Positions 37,320 to 49,080 of a DNA stretch of 64,000 bases are shown piece by piece. The notes under the pieces were generated by a model that was given only the letters and a program-made list of their open reading frames with translations, ran no database searches and had not been told where the DNA came from. The stretch is from contig CM070562.1 in the NCBI GenBank assembly GCA_036346405.1, positions 112,256,412-112,320,411 of the forward strand, written 5' to 3'. Origin of the DNA: Phyllostachys edulis (taxonomy: Eukaryota; Streptophyta; Magnoliopsida; Poales; Poaceae). Position numbers and translations under genes: made by a program. Each line of letters begins with the position of its first letter. The first letter of the stretch is position 1.

Positions 37320-38498
37320 TATTTCGAAAGTACTATCAGATTTCAAATGTCATAGGCAGTAGCGCTAAGTAAATTTACCCTGCGTCACTTCGATTGTATT
37401 TCTTATATTGATACATTGCTTCTGGATAATATCTTGTACTGCATATGTTCATTTTTTGGGTTCTGTAATCCATTTCGCAACTGTTTGTTGGGATATAAAT
37501 TAACCTGCTTTATGATTTTATGAATTATGAATCAAAAAATGGGAATTATTTGACTAAAAAAAGCCTTTATTTTCAACGGTAAACTTACCCAATAAGTAGA
37601 TTAGTTGCGTTTTCCTCCATCATCTCCTAAATATTCGGAATTTCTCATCGCAGTTTATAAAACTCTGGTCCTAAAGGCATCATCATCATCCTCTGCTTCC
37701 CTAATGCTTGGTAATTACTTAGCTATATGCCTCTATCACTACATGAGTTCACTTCTGCAAGTGACATCTTGAATAAGGTTTTGCTTGGCAATTGTACTAC
37801 ATGTTTGTAACCTATATTTCATCGAGGTCATCATTTTGTCAACTTGCAGGAATCGAAGACATCAGATGGTTTGAACCTGTTCCATTAAGAATTCATCTTT
37901 TGGAGCTGCCACAGGTTTAAACTGGGTCAGCGTCCAGGTTTACTTTGGTCCATCATGAACCCTGTTGCCATTATTCAGACAAGTAGAAAAATTTTAGGAA
38001 ACTATTAGTTTACTTTGGTCCATCATGAACCCTACTGCCATTATTCAGACAAGTTGAAAATTTTTAGGAAACTATAGCAATTTTTTTACAATTCTTCAGG
38101 TTCTATTGTCTCCCCGGATTCTGTCTTTAGTTTTACAATATCAATGTTATTCTGGCCCCACCATGGCAACTCTACGCATACATATATTGCCTATCAGATA
38201 TATTCAAAAAGTAGCTACCATGTGCGTGTCTTTATTTTCCTAAGCTATGTTATGCTGCTCTATTCCTTCGTGCTATACGGTTCACAACAATATATTTTTT
38301 CCTAAGTCAGTTCTTTTCTCAACCAAACTATTTATTTATCTTAACGCGTTCGAATCTTTTCCACACAAAGTTAGCCCTCTTGTTTATGTATTTTTATGTA
38401 CAACTATTCCACTGCCCTACCTCGGCCTCACCTTGCACCACATTCAGACAGAAGCGCAGCGAAGCGCACGAGCGTTTCTAGTTACTAACTAGATTCCA

Positions 38499-38533
<35 letters not shown>

Positions 38534-38807
38534 GCCTCTCGCTCGTACGTTGGACAGGTAAATGCATGTGAACTCATGCCTACTTTAACACCGCCCGTGT
38601 TACAGCAGCGCCAGCAATCTTTTCCCACACCGTAATTGCAATATCAGTGGGCAGAATTACTAGTTGGAAATTTTCAGAGAAAAAAGCAAAAAGAAGCTGG
38701 ACTTGGAGTAACATGCATGCATGGACTGAAATCTTAATCATCCCCAGCCCGAGGTAAAAAAAAAAAAAACTTTTCCTGAGATAGATAAGATCAGGCCCTG
38801 GTATATA
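37320..38807. other. Unassigned AT-rich stretch
   Basis: No recognisable exon of the importin gene or other gene. Holds a tandem 70 bp duplication (37938-38075) and a (CT)n run at 38500-38532. Confidence 0.4.
37938..38075 (+). repeat. Tandem duplication, two units of about 69 bp
   Basis: 'gtttactttggtccatcatg' through 'attttaggaaacta' at 37938-38006 is repeated at 38008-38075 with three or four changes. Confidence 0.92.
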
Positions 38808-39238
38808 GGGAAGATATCTAGTGCACAAGCACTATTTGGTGCACATATGCAAAAACTTTTAGTTTGGGTATCAAATCAGCATAAAAAATTCTAAAAAAAA
38901 AATGTAGATGTGATTCTGAAACTACTCTACTTATATACGAAATTCCAAGTTCAAACTCATTCCACTTTGAGAGTTACAAAAATGAGAAATTTCTGACATA
39001 TGATAAATCAAAAGCAAAGGGAAAAAAGAAAAAGGGAAATGTTACTATTCACAGTAAACTTATCTTTTTTGTTTCTTCTAACATACTTTGAGTTTGAACT
39101 TCAAATTTTAAAGGGTGGAACAAAACACCATAAATTACATCTACATTTTTTTCAGAATTTTTTATGCTAATTTGATACCCAAACTAAAAGTTTTTGCATA
39201 TGTGCACCAAATGGTGCTTGTGCACTAGATATCTTCCC
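38808..39238. mobile_element. Mutator-like MITE, 9-bp TSD TGGTATATA
   Basis: Inverted ends of about 80 bases starting GGGAAGATATCTAGTGCAC and closing with the complement. Exact 9-bp duplications TGGTATATA at 38799-38807 and 39239-39247. 431 bp, non-coding. Nine-base duplication plus long TIRs point to the Mutator superfamily. Confidence 0.9.
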
Positions 39239-39380
39239 TGGTATATATGATGCGTTAATTCTGAGAGAGATGCTTAATTAATTTGCGCTTGTATATATGT
39301 ATCTGCTCTATGTATATACGCTGAACTCCAGTTCTAGATAGATGCATTCTCGACTGGCAATGCAACTTGTTAGCTAGCTT

Positions 39381-39760
39381 CACTATAAGATGAACACCCC
39401 TTTAACAACGCATATATACGTTGGTAAAAATCCAAATAAGTGTTGGTACGGTCTATACCAACGTATTTACTATGCGTTGCCATTGAAGCCGTTGCGAGAG
39501 TCTATTACAACAGATAAGCAAGCGTTGGTAATAGATATGAAAAAGCGCTGCGAAGTAGCAACGGATATAGTCAGGTTGTAACTACACTTGTATACGTTGG
39601 TATTTACTATGCATGAATGACTTTTACTATTTTGACAATGGATATAATTATATTGTCACAACGCATGGAAGCGTTGATACTTGCCATACAGATATCTTTT
39701 GCTATTTTGGTAACGGATATAATTAAGTTGCTGCAACAATTATAAGTGTGTAGAAGTCAA
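39381..39760. repeat. Left subterminal region of CACTA-5
   Basis: Short direct and inverted strings of the form 'caacgcat', 'acgttggta' and 'gcgttg' occur at least eight times (e.g. 39405-39425, 39460-39480, 39505-39520, 39595). Different from the ACAGACGG motif of the other family. Confidence 0.65.
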
Positions 39761-40414
39761 AGTAAAAAAACCATTATCGGTCGTAGCATGGTTAAAAAGA
39801 ACACTCATATATTAAAAACAAATTGTTGTATTACACAGGGAACCATCTACATAAGACATAATATAAATATTTTACTTAAACATCATTTCCTAACAGAATG
39901 AAATCTAAACGTAATGAAGATCATCTGCCTATGTCACCATTCTCCACCTTGCATTGAACATGTCATCCATAGCATCATCCTACATAGCCTGAGGTTGGAC
40001 GATCAATCTGCACAAGAGAAGTTCTCTATTCTCCTAAGGATAAATAGTGCATTAGGGCATCAAGTCACGACAACGATCCATTGCATTAGCATCCTTTGGG
40101 TGGAAATCTTGAATCTGCACTCAAAAATTACTTGATAAGTTGATGTCTTGGAGATTTTGTCAACAAATTTGCACATTAGCATATCTTTGTTCAATCGACT
40201 AATTAAGAGATATGCTCATGCTTTAATAAGTCATAATAAATTGCATTTCATAGTCATGAGGAAATTGAAATAAGATATGAAAATCTTGTAAAGAGTTCCC
40301 TGCACATATCAAGAAAAAAATATGAGAGAAGACAAAGCCCACCCGTGCACTTTTTATTCTCCCAGCTCTACTAAATCTCTGAATACATATTTCTTTCAAG
40401 TTTCAACCCCTTGT

Positions 40415-43349
40415 TGAAGAATCTAGACCCGTCATTATGAGTTAATGGAGTATTTTGGTGATTAATGACAAATCTAAATGTGAGACCAATATGTTTATTG
40501 ACTATGATATTGTTTAGTCTTATTTGGATAAAAAGGTGAAAATCGTAGAGGTATGCATTCGACATCATATTCTTATATATTGTTACATTCCTCGGATCCA
40601 AAATATAGGTTGAACTCCACCAAAAGTTTAACTTGAATATGTGCATATGTCTTTATTACACATTCGTGTATGCACACATTTAGGGGGAGTTCACTCTATG
40701 TTTTGTGGTTTCATTAGTATTGATCCATATTTATTTATCCACATATATTGGGGATATTTACTTTGAAACATATCCTTTGAGTATATAAAACTTGTGTAGT
40801 TCATATATACTCATATTGGTTTATATTCAATTATTTGCAATTGTGTTGTGGGACTAATGTGTGTGCTAAGATGTTTTCAAGGCTTAATCCCAGAGTTTGA
40901 TTGAAGACATGAAAATGAAATGCAAAGATGATGAAAGATCGGCATTGCTCAAGACAAAGGAGTCGTGCATTGCATTTGTTTTGCTTCTGGAAAGTCTTCA
41001 GTGAAAATCGGTATAACTGCATTTGGTAAGCGGTACTACCGATGTGCGGTAGTACCGGAGTTCTTTTGGTGGACTACCGCAGTGCGGTACGACCGCATAT
41101 TCTGAGCGGAACTACCGCACACTGGAAGTTCCGAAGATTAGTTAGCAATACGTGTTTTCCAGAGTGACACCCTTTTGGGTTTGGTTGCTCACTTGGTGAG
41201 CGGTAGTACCGGAGCCTATGGCGGAACTACCGCGTAACAGTAGTACCGTATATCATTTGGCGGAACTACCACAACCCGGTGTAACCGATTTGTGAGCGGT
41301 ACGTTATTTCCAGTGAGTGCCCTTTTGGACCTCAAGTGAAGCGGTAGTACCGCCCTTATTTTTCGGTATGACCGGAGAGCAGAACTACCGTGTGATCAAC
41401 AGCGGTAGTACCGCTCTGCATTTCCAACTGCTTGTTAAGAAGCATTTATTGCAAGTATATCTTGGTAGTTAATGATAATCATTGTGGGACTAACATTTTT
41501 CATGAGTTGGATGAATAGATTAGGTTCCATGGTAATTGAGACTTTGGTTGGCATTATGACTTGATTGTCATCAAGTCAAGGTTCAAGAAGAGGACGCATC
41601 ATGTGTTGATGCATATCAAGATCTCGACGAGGAGATGATCATGAGTTGATCATCAAGTCAAGAGAAAACCCATCATGTGTTGATAAAGGTCGAGCAAAGG
41701 ATGCATCATGGGTTGATGCATGTCAGGACGATGACCCAGACTTGAAGTGAAGATGTGCATCATCAAGCTTCAAGAAGATGCTCAAGGCAAAGGTATGACT
41801 AGCTAGATCTAAGGATGTGTTCCTAGTCTTTTAACGGTCTTGGTGTTTGGTTGGAAGACCGGATTGCTAGTACAGGTTGTCGTACTATTAAGAGGGGTCT
41901 TGTCTAGTAGCTTAAGTCTCATCATGTGTTGATAGCTCAATCTCGCTTGCTCTAGCTCTCCGTGGCATGATGCTATTATTTGCAAATGTGTTTTGCAAAT
42001 AGTCGAGGCTCATGCATTTAATCCTTGTAGCATGTGACTATACTTTGCAAATGTGTTCTGCAAATGGTTGAAGTCCATGTACCTACTCCTTGTGGCATGA
42101 TCTAAGTTTGCAAATGTGTTTTGTAAATTGTTGGATTCATGCATTTTCCCTTGGCATGGTCTAAGATTGCTTGTTGCTATTTCTTTAGACTTAGACCATG
42201 GTAGTGGCTCTTTAGAGTTGTGCCTTTTTATTTAATTAAATGTGTTTGAGATCAATCAAATATGTGGGTTGTGTAGCCCTCTGAATAAGCTTTCCATAGA
42301 GTTCAAGATCACTCAATTCCGACATCGGAGTCAAAAGTTATGATATGTTTACCGAGTGTCGGCTGTGCTGAATCTAGGCTGCAGAACTACCACCCGAGAA
42401 GAGAGGTACTACCACAGAACGGTAGTACCGGCCCTTGTGAGTGCGGTAGTACCGCACAAAAATTTTAACGGCTAGTTTTTGAGCCTTTAATGCACCCTTT
42501 CCGACCGTTGAGCCAAAAACGGTAGTACTGGGCCTTGAACGACGGTACTACCACATTTTGGCCGAGTTTGCTGATTTCTGCTCCCAACAGCTAGTTTTTT
42601 TGTATGGACTATATATACCCACCTTGGCCAGTTGAGAGACAACTTTTGGCATCCCATTTCACTCACTTGAGCTAGTGTGAGCTTCTCCTCTTAATTGTGC
42701 ATGTGTTGCACCTTGTGAGCAAGGAGAGAGGTCTCTAGTTGCATGTGTTGCATCTAGAGGTGGATTTTGTATCCACTTGAGCTTGTGCATTCGTTGCACA
42801 TGGTGAGAGTCAAGCAAGGGGCTTGGCTTATTACTCTTGGTGTTTGCCGACACCTAGACTGCGTGGAAGCGTCGTGGTCCGGTGATCTTCTTCAGAAGCT
42901 TGTGAGAAGACCCAGCGTGTTGTGAAGGTTGGAGCTCACCTACCCGGAGCGAGAAAGAGCTACCTCTAGTGGAATTGAAGTGTTTGGCTTAATTCGTGGA
43001 GCCGGTCCAATTAGTTTGGGCTTACCTCAACGTGGATTAGGGGAGACCGGCAAGTCTCCGAACACCACGGTAAAACGTCATCGTGTTCATTGTGGTTTAT
43101 TTCTCTTGTGATTTACTTTGTGCAGTTTACATTCGTAGAATTAAATTGCTTTTATGTCTTTGTATGTTTGCTATCATTATCAATAGACTTATATTGTTGG
43201 TGCACTTAGTCAAGACTAGTTGATTTATGTTTTAATTGAGCAAAACCGAATTGATTTACAATTCCGCATAAAACTCGGTTTTAGCCAAAAGATTTTAAAA
43301 ACCGCCCATTCACCCCCCCCCCAATCTAGTCGGCCTCCTCGATCTTACA
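40415..43349 (+). mobile_element. Copia-type solo LTR, TSD CTTGT
   Basis: Begins TGAAGAATCTAG, ends GATCTTACA, flanked by CTTGT at 40410-40414 and 43350-43354. The 3' end 'gcccattcaccccccccc..cggcctcctcgatc' is typical of large plant Copia (SIRE/Maximus-like) LTRs just before the primer site. Early on it has 'tggtgattaatgacaa', also typical. TATA-like 'ctatatatacc' lies near 42608. No internal domain or second LTR. Confidence 0.85.
41030..42560. repeat. Clusters of palindromic CGGTAGTACCG motifs in the solo LTR
   Basis: GCGGTAGTACCG and degenerate ACTACCGC/GGTACGACCGC copies crowd 41030-41410 and again 42385-42560. The core CGGTA-G-TACCG is self-complementary. A possible enhancer-like array within U3. 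Confidence 0.85.
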
Positions 43350-43354
43350 CTTGT

Positions 43355-46130
43355 GTCTTTAGTAACTAGAGTGTCTTAGTAACTGGAAAAACTTGCGTCA
43401 GTACTGTAACAAAGTATTGTCTACCAATACATAATTTTTGCTACCTTTAGATCAAATTAATTTACCACACTATGGTATTTGAAGGTTCCAGTTAGGAAAT
43501 TAGGCCCCAACATAGGCTTAAGTCAACTGCAGGGCAGAACCCAAATTTGATTGAGAGTAAACAATTCGAAACATCAAGCATCGTACTGTATAAACTACAA
43601 TTGCACATGGTGTTCATGGTGTAGTGTTACAATCAGTAAAAAAAGATATTGATCTAACATATAAAGGCACACGTTGATCTCAAACATGGCACTCACAAAC
43701 GAAAGTCCCTACAAAGAGGATAGTAACGGTGGCATGTTTTGTTGCACAACTCATCTCGCACACTGATCCAACCAATTTAGTAATTTCATGTAAAACATCA
43801 TGATGAGCCACAATAAAGTAAAATTTGGGAAATTTCTATTTGTTGAAAGCAAAAGCTAAACTTGAGCTGATGATAACAGCATATGAAACTAAACATGAAT
43901 CTAGTATATATTAAAACAGACCAAATTTGTGTGATAAAGCCACGATCAATGACTATCATTATAAAAGAGATAAGAGCCACCTCATCCGTTTGGACAATCA
44001 CATAGCCTGTCAACTATAGGAGCAAATGAATCTAGCACCTTTCTTTTCTGTTGGTGTGCATCATCACTTCACTAACAAATTTTGCACTGAAGTCAGTAGC
44101 ATCATATTAATCCCATCATTGAATTAGCCAAGAAAAAAGCCAAACTGCAGCAAGCATTCATTCCCATGAATAGAGAACTATCATACAATATAAAACAAAA
44201 TAACTATTTTATAGCAAGAACCAAAGGTCTATCCATAAGAAAAGAGAAGATACCAATTGATTCATGGTGGAAGCTTTCGTTCAAATCCACTCTCAAGATG
44301 TAAGCTACATTGCTATGGTATCGGTTATGAGCTTATTATCTACCCGTTTGCCCTTACTAAAAGAGTAGCTTAGTTATCCAACATTGCATTAAGAAAATAC
44401 ATAAAAGCATGTTGAAGAGTAAAAAGGAGAATATGAAAAGATCTCCATCAGAGCCTAGAACAGTGATCTGAGGGAAAATTTTGTGGTTTGCAAATAGGTA
44501 TTAGCACATATCATTGTTCGAGCTTGGAACTAAAAAAGAGGGATGTGAATAAGTCCTCCACATAGTAGATTTCATAAGTTTTCACGGTCCAACATATAAA
44601 GATACAACTAACCTTTTGGCCTACTCAGTCGTCCAAATAAGGACTTATGAATAATGACTTACCCACTTGCTGAGATAAGAAGATAAACTGATAAGGCCGA
44701 AATACAGGAGCAATCCCAATATAAAAATAGACCAATTGCTAAATATGTTTATAGATTTCTTAACAACTTTAATAACATCAATATAATGAAGCACCTAAGG
44801 AAAAGCATTAGCCTCATATTGCTGATAACATGCTAGCAAACATAGCGAAACATACAATAAGTAGCAGAAACATGAAGACAAACAGTGAAACATACAGTAA
44901 GTAGCAAAGCAGCCTGCATCTATACGCACATTGAGCAACATAAGCAATAATGAACACATACACAATAACCAAAAACCAAGCATAAGCAAACAGATCCGGC
45001 AGCTAACACCAAGCAGACCTAACCATAGGCAAGGACACAGAATATACCTCACAAGGAAAAAGATGGAGACATAAATTGAATCAAATTCGCCAAGAGCGTA
45101 AGATCGAGAATAGAATGGGCTTTATAAACATCCTATAATGACAATGCCACTGCCGCAACATCTCTCTATTTGAAGAAAAACAACCAGAGCCTAGAATAAA
45201 TTGATGAAAATGGAAATGCATAGAAAATTATTAATACAGAACTACAAAAGAGGCTATTAAAGGAGCGTACAAAGTAGATGAGTAAAGGAGCAACTTTATT
45301 TGAATAGAACTATCAGTTTACACATATGATTAACCTGGAATTAGGGGCTTATACAGACCTCGGCAATAGCAGCAGCACAACGATGCCATCCAACTCCATT
45401 GTTAGATGTTAATTTATTTTCTTGAGTTTGAGAACAGCATGGTTAGTACGCACCGCCGCCGCCGCAGCAGGCGCCGCCCCCACCGTAGATGTGGGGATAG
45501 CCGCCTCAGTCCATGTACGACCAGGCCCCACTGCCGCCCCAGGCCGCGTACTACGGGGACCCGCTGGTGACCGCGCCCCCCGTGGTGCCTTTATATATTT
45601 GATTGAGAGTAAACAATTCAAAACATCAAGCATCGTACTGTATAAACTACAATTGTACGATAACAAAAATTAGATAGCAATGAAATAGAACAATTCACCA
45701 CAATTGTGCTATCCAGACTCTGAAGTCAATAATGGGACTAGGGTTGCTACCTCACCAGATAGGGGAGGCTAGTTACCAATTGTGATTATTTGCCCCCCAA
45801 ATCTGCATATTTATTGAAAGGAATTGAGATCAAGGGGAGAAATCATTCGAGATCCATTACTTCCCTTCAAAATCAATTAGAGAGAAGTTAGGGAATTAGC
45901 GAAACTATGCGATTAGGGATTGGGGATTTAAAGAAATTGGAGATTGGGGAATCTTACTAACCTTTGGGAAACAAGGCACGTTGTGGAAAAGGATGGTGTG
46001 TGAGATACTATCCAGGAGGGGGGAGGAGACGACGATGAAGAGCTTCATTGTGAGGTCGCCGGAGTAAGGACAACAGCTCAAAACAGTTCCAATCGAAGGC
46101 AGACCGCTGGCATTGATGCAGGGCCTATAA
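43355..46130. other. Interior of CACTA-5 with a 60 bp direct repeat; no gene seen
   Basis: AT-rich. The string from 'atttgattgagagtaaacaa' to 'aaactacaattg' occurs at about 43547-43603 and 45595-45654. The second copy follows directly on the captured GC-rich scrap at 45452-45592. No transposase or other domain is recognised. Confidence 0.5.
45452..45592 (+). pseudogene. Captured proline/glutamine-rich host gene scrap
   Basis: In plus frame from 45452 the sequence reads YAPPPPQQAPPPP, stop, MWG, stop, PPQSMYDQAPLPPQAAYY, then GDPLVTAPPVV. Codons are GC-rich, unlike the AT-rich surroundings, and the Pro/Gln/Tyr-rich text resembles the low-complexity tail of a plant regulatory or RNA-binding protein. 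The borders are abrupt (AT-rich at 45440 and at 'tttatatattt' 45590). Two stops make it non-functional. The parent gene is not identified. Confidence 0.5.
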
Positions 46131-46252
46131 TCCGCAAATCAACCTTATGCAGAATATTTAAGCCACAATTTCTCAAAACAATGTGGCTTGATAAATCGAA
46201 ATTGCATCTCATAATCAGATGAACTTATGATGCATGGATAATCAAATAATAC

Positions 46253-47026
46253 TGTCGGTGTTTTAGAACCGAACTTACGTAAAGATTGTTTGATTCGGGG
46301 GGTCTCCTAGAATGGAATCACGCAGAGAGATTGGCACGGGGATTTTTATACAGGTTCAGGCCTTCTCCGGAGAGAATAACAACCCTACTCCTGTGTGTGT
46401 ATGGTATTGAGTGTATTTTGAACAATCAGGGGAAAAACTAAGACTATTACAGATAGTACTTGTCTTCCTGATGGCCCGATTCCCTCCTCTTCCTTTCTCT
46501 GATTGCCGCCTTTTATAGTACGTGAAGGAGCGGCAGTTACTCCAGATAAAGCGGCGCCTCATTACCTCCCCGTGAATTCAAGCGACGTTGGTAATAATCA
46601 CCGTGTATTAACTCCTCCACGCCGCTAATGACTATATACCGAGATAATGGAGTATTACGTGCCATTACTCATGAACATAACAGATGATGATCTGCTTGAA
46701 TCCCTTAATCAAGAAGACCCACTTGTCTCAGAGGTTTATTTGATCATAAGGTGGTCGAGTTGACCTAGTCGTAGAGGAGCCTACGACTATGAGGTAGTCG
46801 TAGCAAGACTTACGACTATGGGATAGTCGTAGCATATCTTACGACTATGGGGGTAGTCGTAGCATAACTTACGACTATGGGGGTGGTCGTAGAAGAACTT
46901 ACGACCACCCATTAGGCTCTTCCCTCATAACATTAAGGGGTATACTCAGGGTCCACATGACGTCATATTTACCTATAATAAGAATTATAGATAAAAGATA
47001 AAATGAGGATTATTATATCCTCGTCA
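46253..47026. mobile_element. Solo LTR of 774 bp, TSD AATAC
   Basis: Starts TGTCGGTGTTTTAG, ends ATATCCTCGTCA, flanked by AATAC at 46248-46252 and 47027-47031. The beginning, with 'tatacaggttcaggccttct' and 'aaccctactcctg', is typical of common grass Gypsy-type LTRs. It has no coding. It contains an array of small hairpins (46765-46913). Confidence 0.9.
46765..46913. repeat. Tandem array of CTACGACTA/TAGTCGTAG hairpin units
   Basis: Four units of about 32-35 bases, each 'ttacgactatggggtagtcg'-like, followed by 'tagca..act'. Each unit is self-complementary around its TAT/GGG centre. The last unit drifts to 'ggtggtcgtag' and 'acgaccaccc', a compensated change that keeps pairing. Confidence 0.88.
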
Positions 47027-47272
47027 AATACAATAAGCTTAATCCTTCATTTGACCTTATGCAAAAACTTAATGATGCATGGATCTTATGTAAAAACTTA
47101 ATGATGCATGGATCTTATGCAAAATCCTTCATCTGACCTTATGTAAAAACTTAATCCGCAAATCAACCTTATGAAGAATCTTTAGCCACAATTTCTCAAA
47201 ACAATGAGGCTTGATAAACCAAAATTGCATCTCATAATCAGATGAACTTATGATGCATGGATAATCAGTAAT

Positions 47273-48240
47273 GATGCAATAAGTTGAATCCTTCATCTAA
47301 CCTTATGCAGGAACATTAATTTCCCTAACCACATCTTGATTTAAACCAAAAAACAGCAAGAACCAAGCAAGAACTGATAATCTGAAGATGCATCTGATAA
47401 CATTAATCCTCAGTTCAATACTGAAATTAAAAACAGATATCTCGATTTCTCAAAGAAGATCACAAATGACAATATTCATCCGAGAACTAGCAAGAATTCA
47501 AGACGATGAATAATCTGAAGATGCAAAAGCTTAAACCATATCTTGATTATGCCAGAAACAGCCAGAATTAACCATATTAACTCATAACTGAGATTAACTT
47601 AAGATGCATCTCAAGATACATGAACAATCCATAGATCAAAAAACTAAACCGCAAATTGAAACTTTATGCCACAAGCTTAATCCACAAAAAAAATATTGAT
47701 GCCTGTGCAGCGGCGCAAAGAGGCGGACGGTTGTGAGCTTCATCGGCGACTGCAGCCAGATGGCACGCGGCGCAGATGAGAAGGCACCAGAATCCGGAGG
47801 GCGGCGGCGGCTTGCTTCGGCCGGCGGGAGCCAAAGGGCGCTCGGCCGCACTAGGAGGCGACGGAATCCGGAAGGGCGCTCAGCGCATGCGGAGGTGGTG
47901 AGGGCCCAAAGGCGCTCGGCAACACGAAGGTAGCTGCGCACACGGCGGCAGAATCCGGATGGTGCTTGGCGCACGTGGAGGCGGTGCGATCCTGAGGGCG
48001 CGCAGGACACGCATAAGATCCCATCGGGGGGAACGCGCAACAGAAGGAAGGTTAGGGAGGGAAGGGGAGGGCGGCGGTGGGCGAGGGGCGTGCGTGGAGG
48101 CAGGCGGCGGTTTGGCGTGGCCAGCGTGTGCGGTGATTTGACAAAGGGGATCTATTTTAGAGGAAGAGAAAGAAATGAGACGGGGAATGGGAGCGTTCTC
48201 AAGACTCAAAAGTCAGGATAAGGAGGTTAAATGTGGGCAG
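47273..48240. other. Right interior of CACTA-5, GC-rich near its end; no conserved gene
   Basis: 47700-48170 is strongly GC-rich with Arg/Pro/Ala-rich frames on both strands, as in leader exons of CACTA elements. 47280-47690 is AT-rich with 'cttatgcagaa'-type repeats. No domain is recognised. Confidence 0.4.
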
Positions 48241-48285
48241 ATTTTTCCTTTACCTTGCTATACGTAAGTTTTTGTTATAGTGCTT

Positions 48286-49080
48286 CCTGTTGGTATATAT
48301 GTCGGTTTAACCCTGAAGCTATATATATGTCTAGCTAGAACAGTTCGGGTGCTGGCAGTTGGCGAGGTTGCTAGATTTCAATGATTGAATGTGCTTGCTA
48401 ATCGAAAGAAAGGAGTAGCTAGCTAGGACGTACACTATCTCAGCTAGACCGCACTGTTATATAGCTGGCCTACGTACGGATGCTGCAACCCGTCCTTCCT
48501 ATGTATCGGAGTCTACAAACTAGGCCGGCCGGCTTGTCATCTGGGCATTGATCTGATCGATGGAGAGGGGCACTATGATGCATTTACTGAATCGTACGGA
48601 CGGCGAAGCTAGCTGCAGCACTGACGACACTTGATGCATGCTGGGTCAGCTGCATTGCTGGCATTGCATGATTAGTAATCCTGCAGGAACTACTTCTCAG
48701 CATCTGCATAGATTCAATGCCAAATTGCCAACGGAAGGAAAGGGGGCAAAAGTACATGTGAACCATCGATCGAGCGATTGATTGATCCATCGACGGAAAA
48801 TTAAAGGGCAATTGCGCAGATCGAAAGGCGACGATTCCTGCCAGGGCATGCATGTGTCCCAACTCCCATGCATCATATGGTTCACCCTTAACTGTACGTA
48901 CGTAATTTGTAGGCAGCGAATTGAATGCAACGTATACACATGTATAAATCGCCTGCATGCATGCCCTAGCAACAAGCATATAGTTAGTCAGTAGCATTGC
49001 ATTGCCTTGCCAGGCCCCAAATTGATCGGATCACAAACCTAGTTGTTGGATTGGAACGGCGACTAGAGAAGTGAATATGA
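48286..49080. other. Flanking DNA, no gene called
   Basis: Moderately GC, rich in 'gctagc' and 'gcatgc' palindromes. A 137-codon minus frame (48584-48997) shows no recognisable motif and no codon bias. This may be original intergenic sequence into which CACTA-5 inserted. Confidence 0.35.

Larger units (their letters stand above)
46131..47272 (+). repeat. Direct repeat of about 120 bp flanking the small solo LTR
   Basis: 46131-46250 (from 'aatccgcaaatcaacc' to 'gatgcatggataatca') recurs at 47152-47267 with a few changes. Shorter 'ttaatgatgcatggatctta' repeats lie between (47068-47118). The LTR landed in or beside one copy. Confidence 0.88.
39381..48282. mobile_element. CACTA-5: third CACTA family, non-autonomous, TSD CTT
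   Basis: Left end CACTATAAGATGAAC, right end GTTTTTGTTATAGTG, flanked by CTT (39378-39380 and 48283-48285). The left subterminal region has repeated ACGTTGG/AACGCAT-type strings. No transposase is seen. The 8.9 kb interior contains two solo LTRs (40415-43349 and 46253-47026), two long direct repeats and a captured proline-rich coding scrap, which makes it Pack-CACTA-like. Confidence 0.8.

Noticed and set aside
48584..48997. 137-codon minus frame
   Set aside because: No recognisable motif and overlapped by other frames; kept only as a comment.
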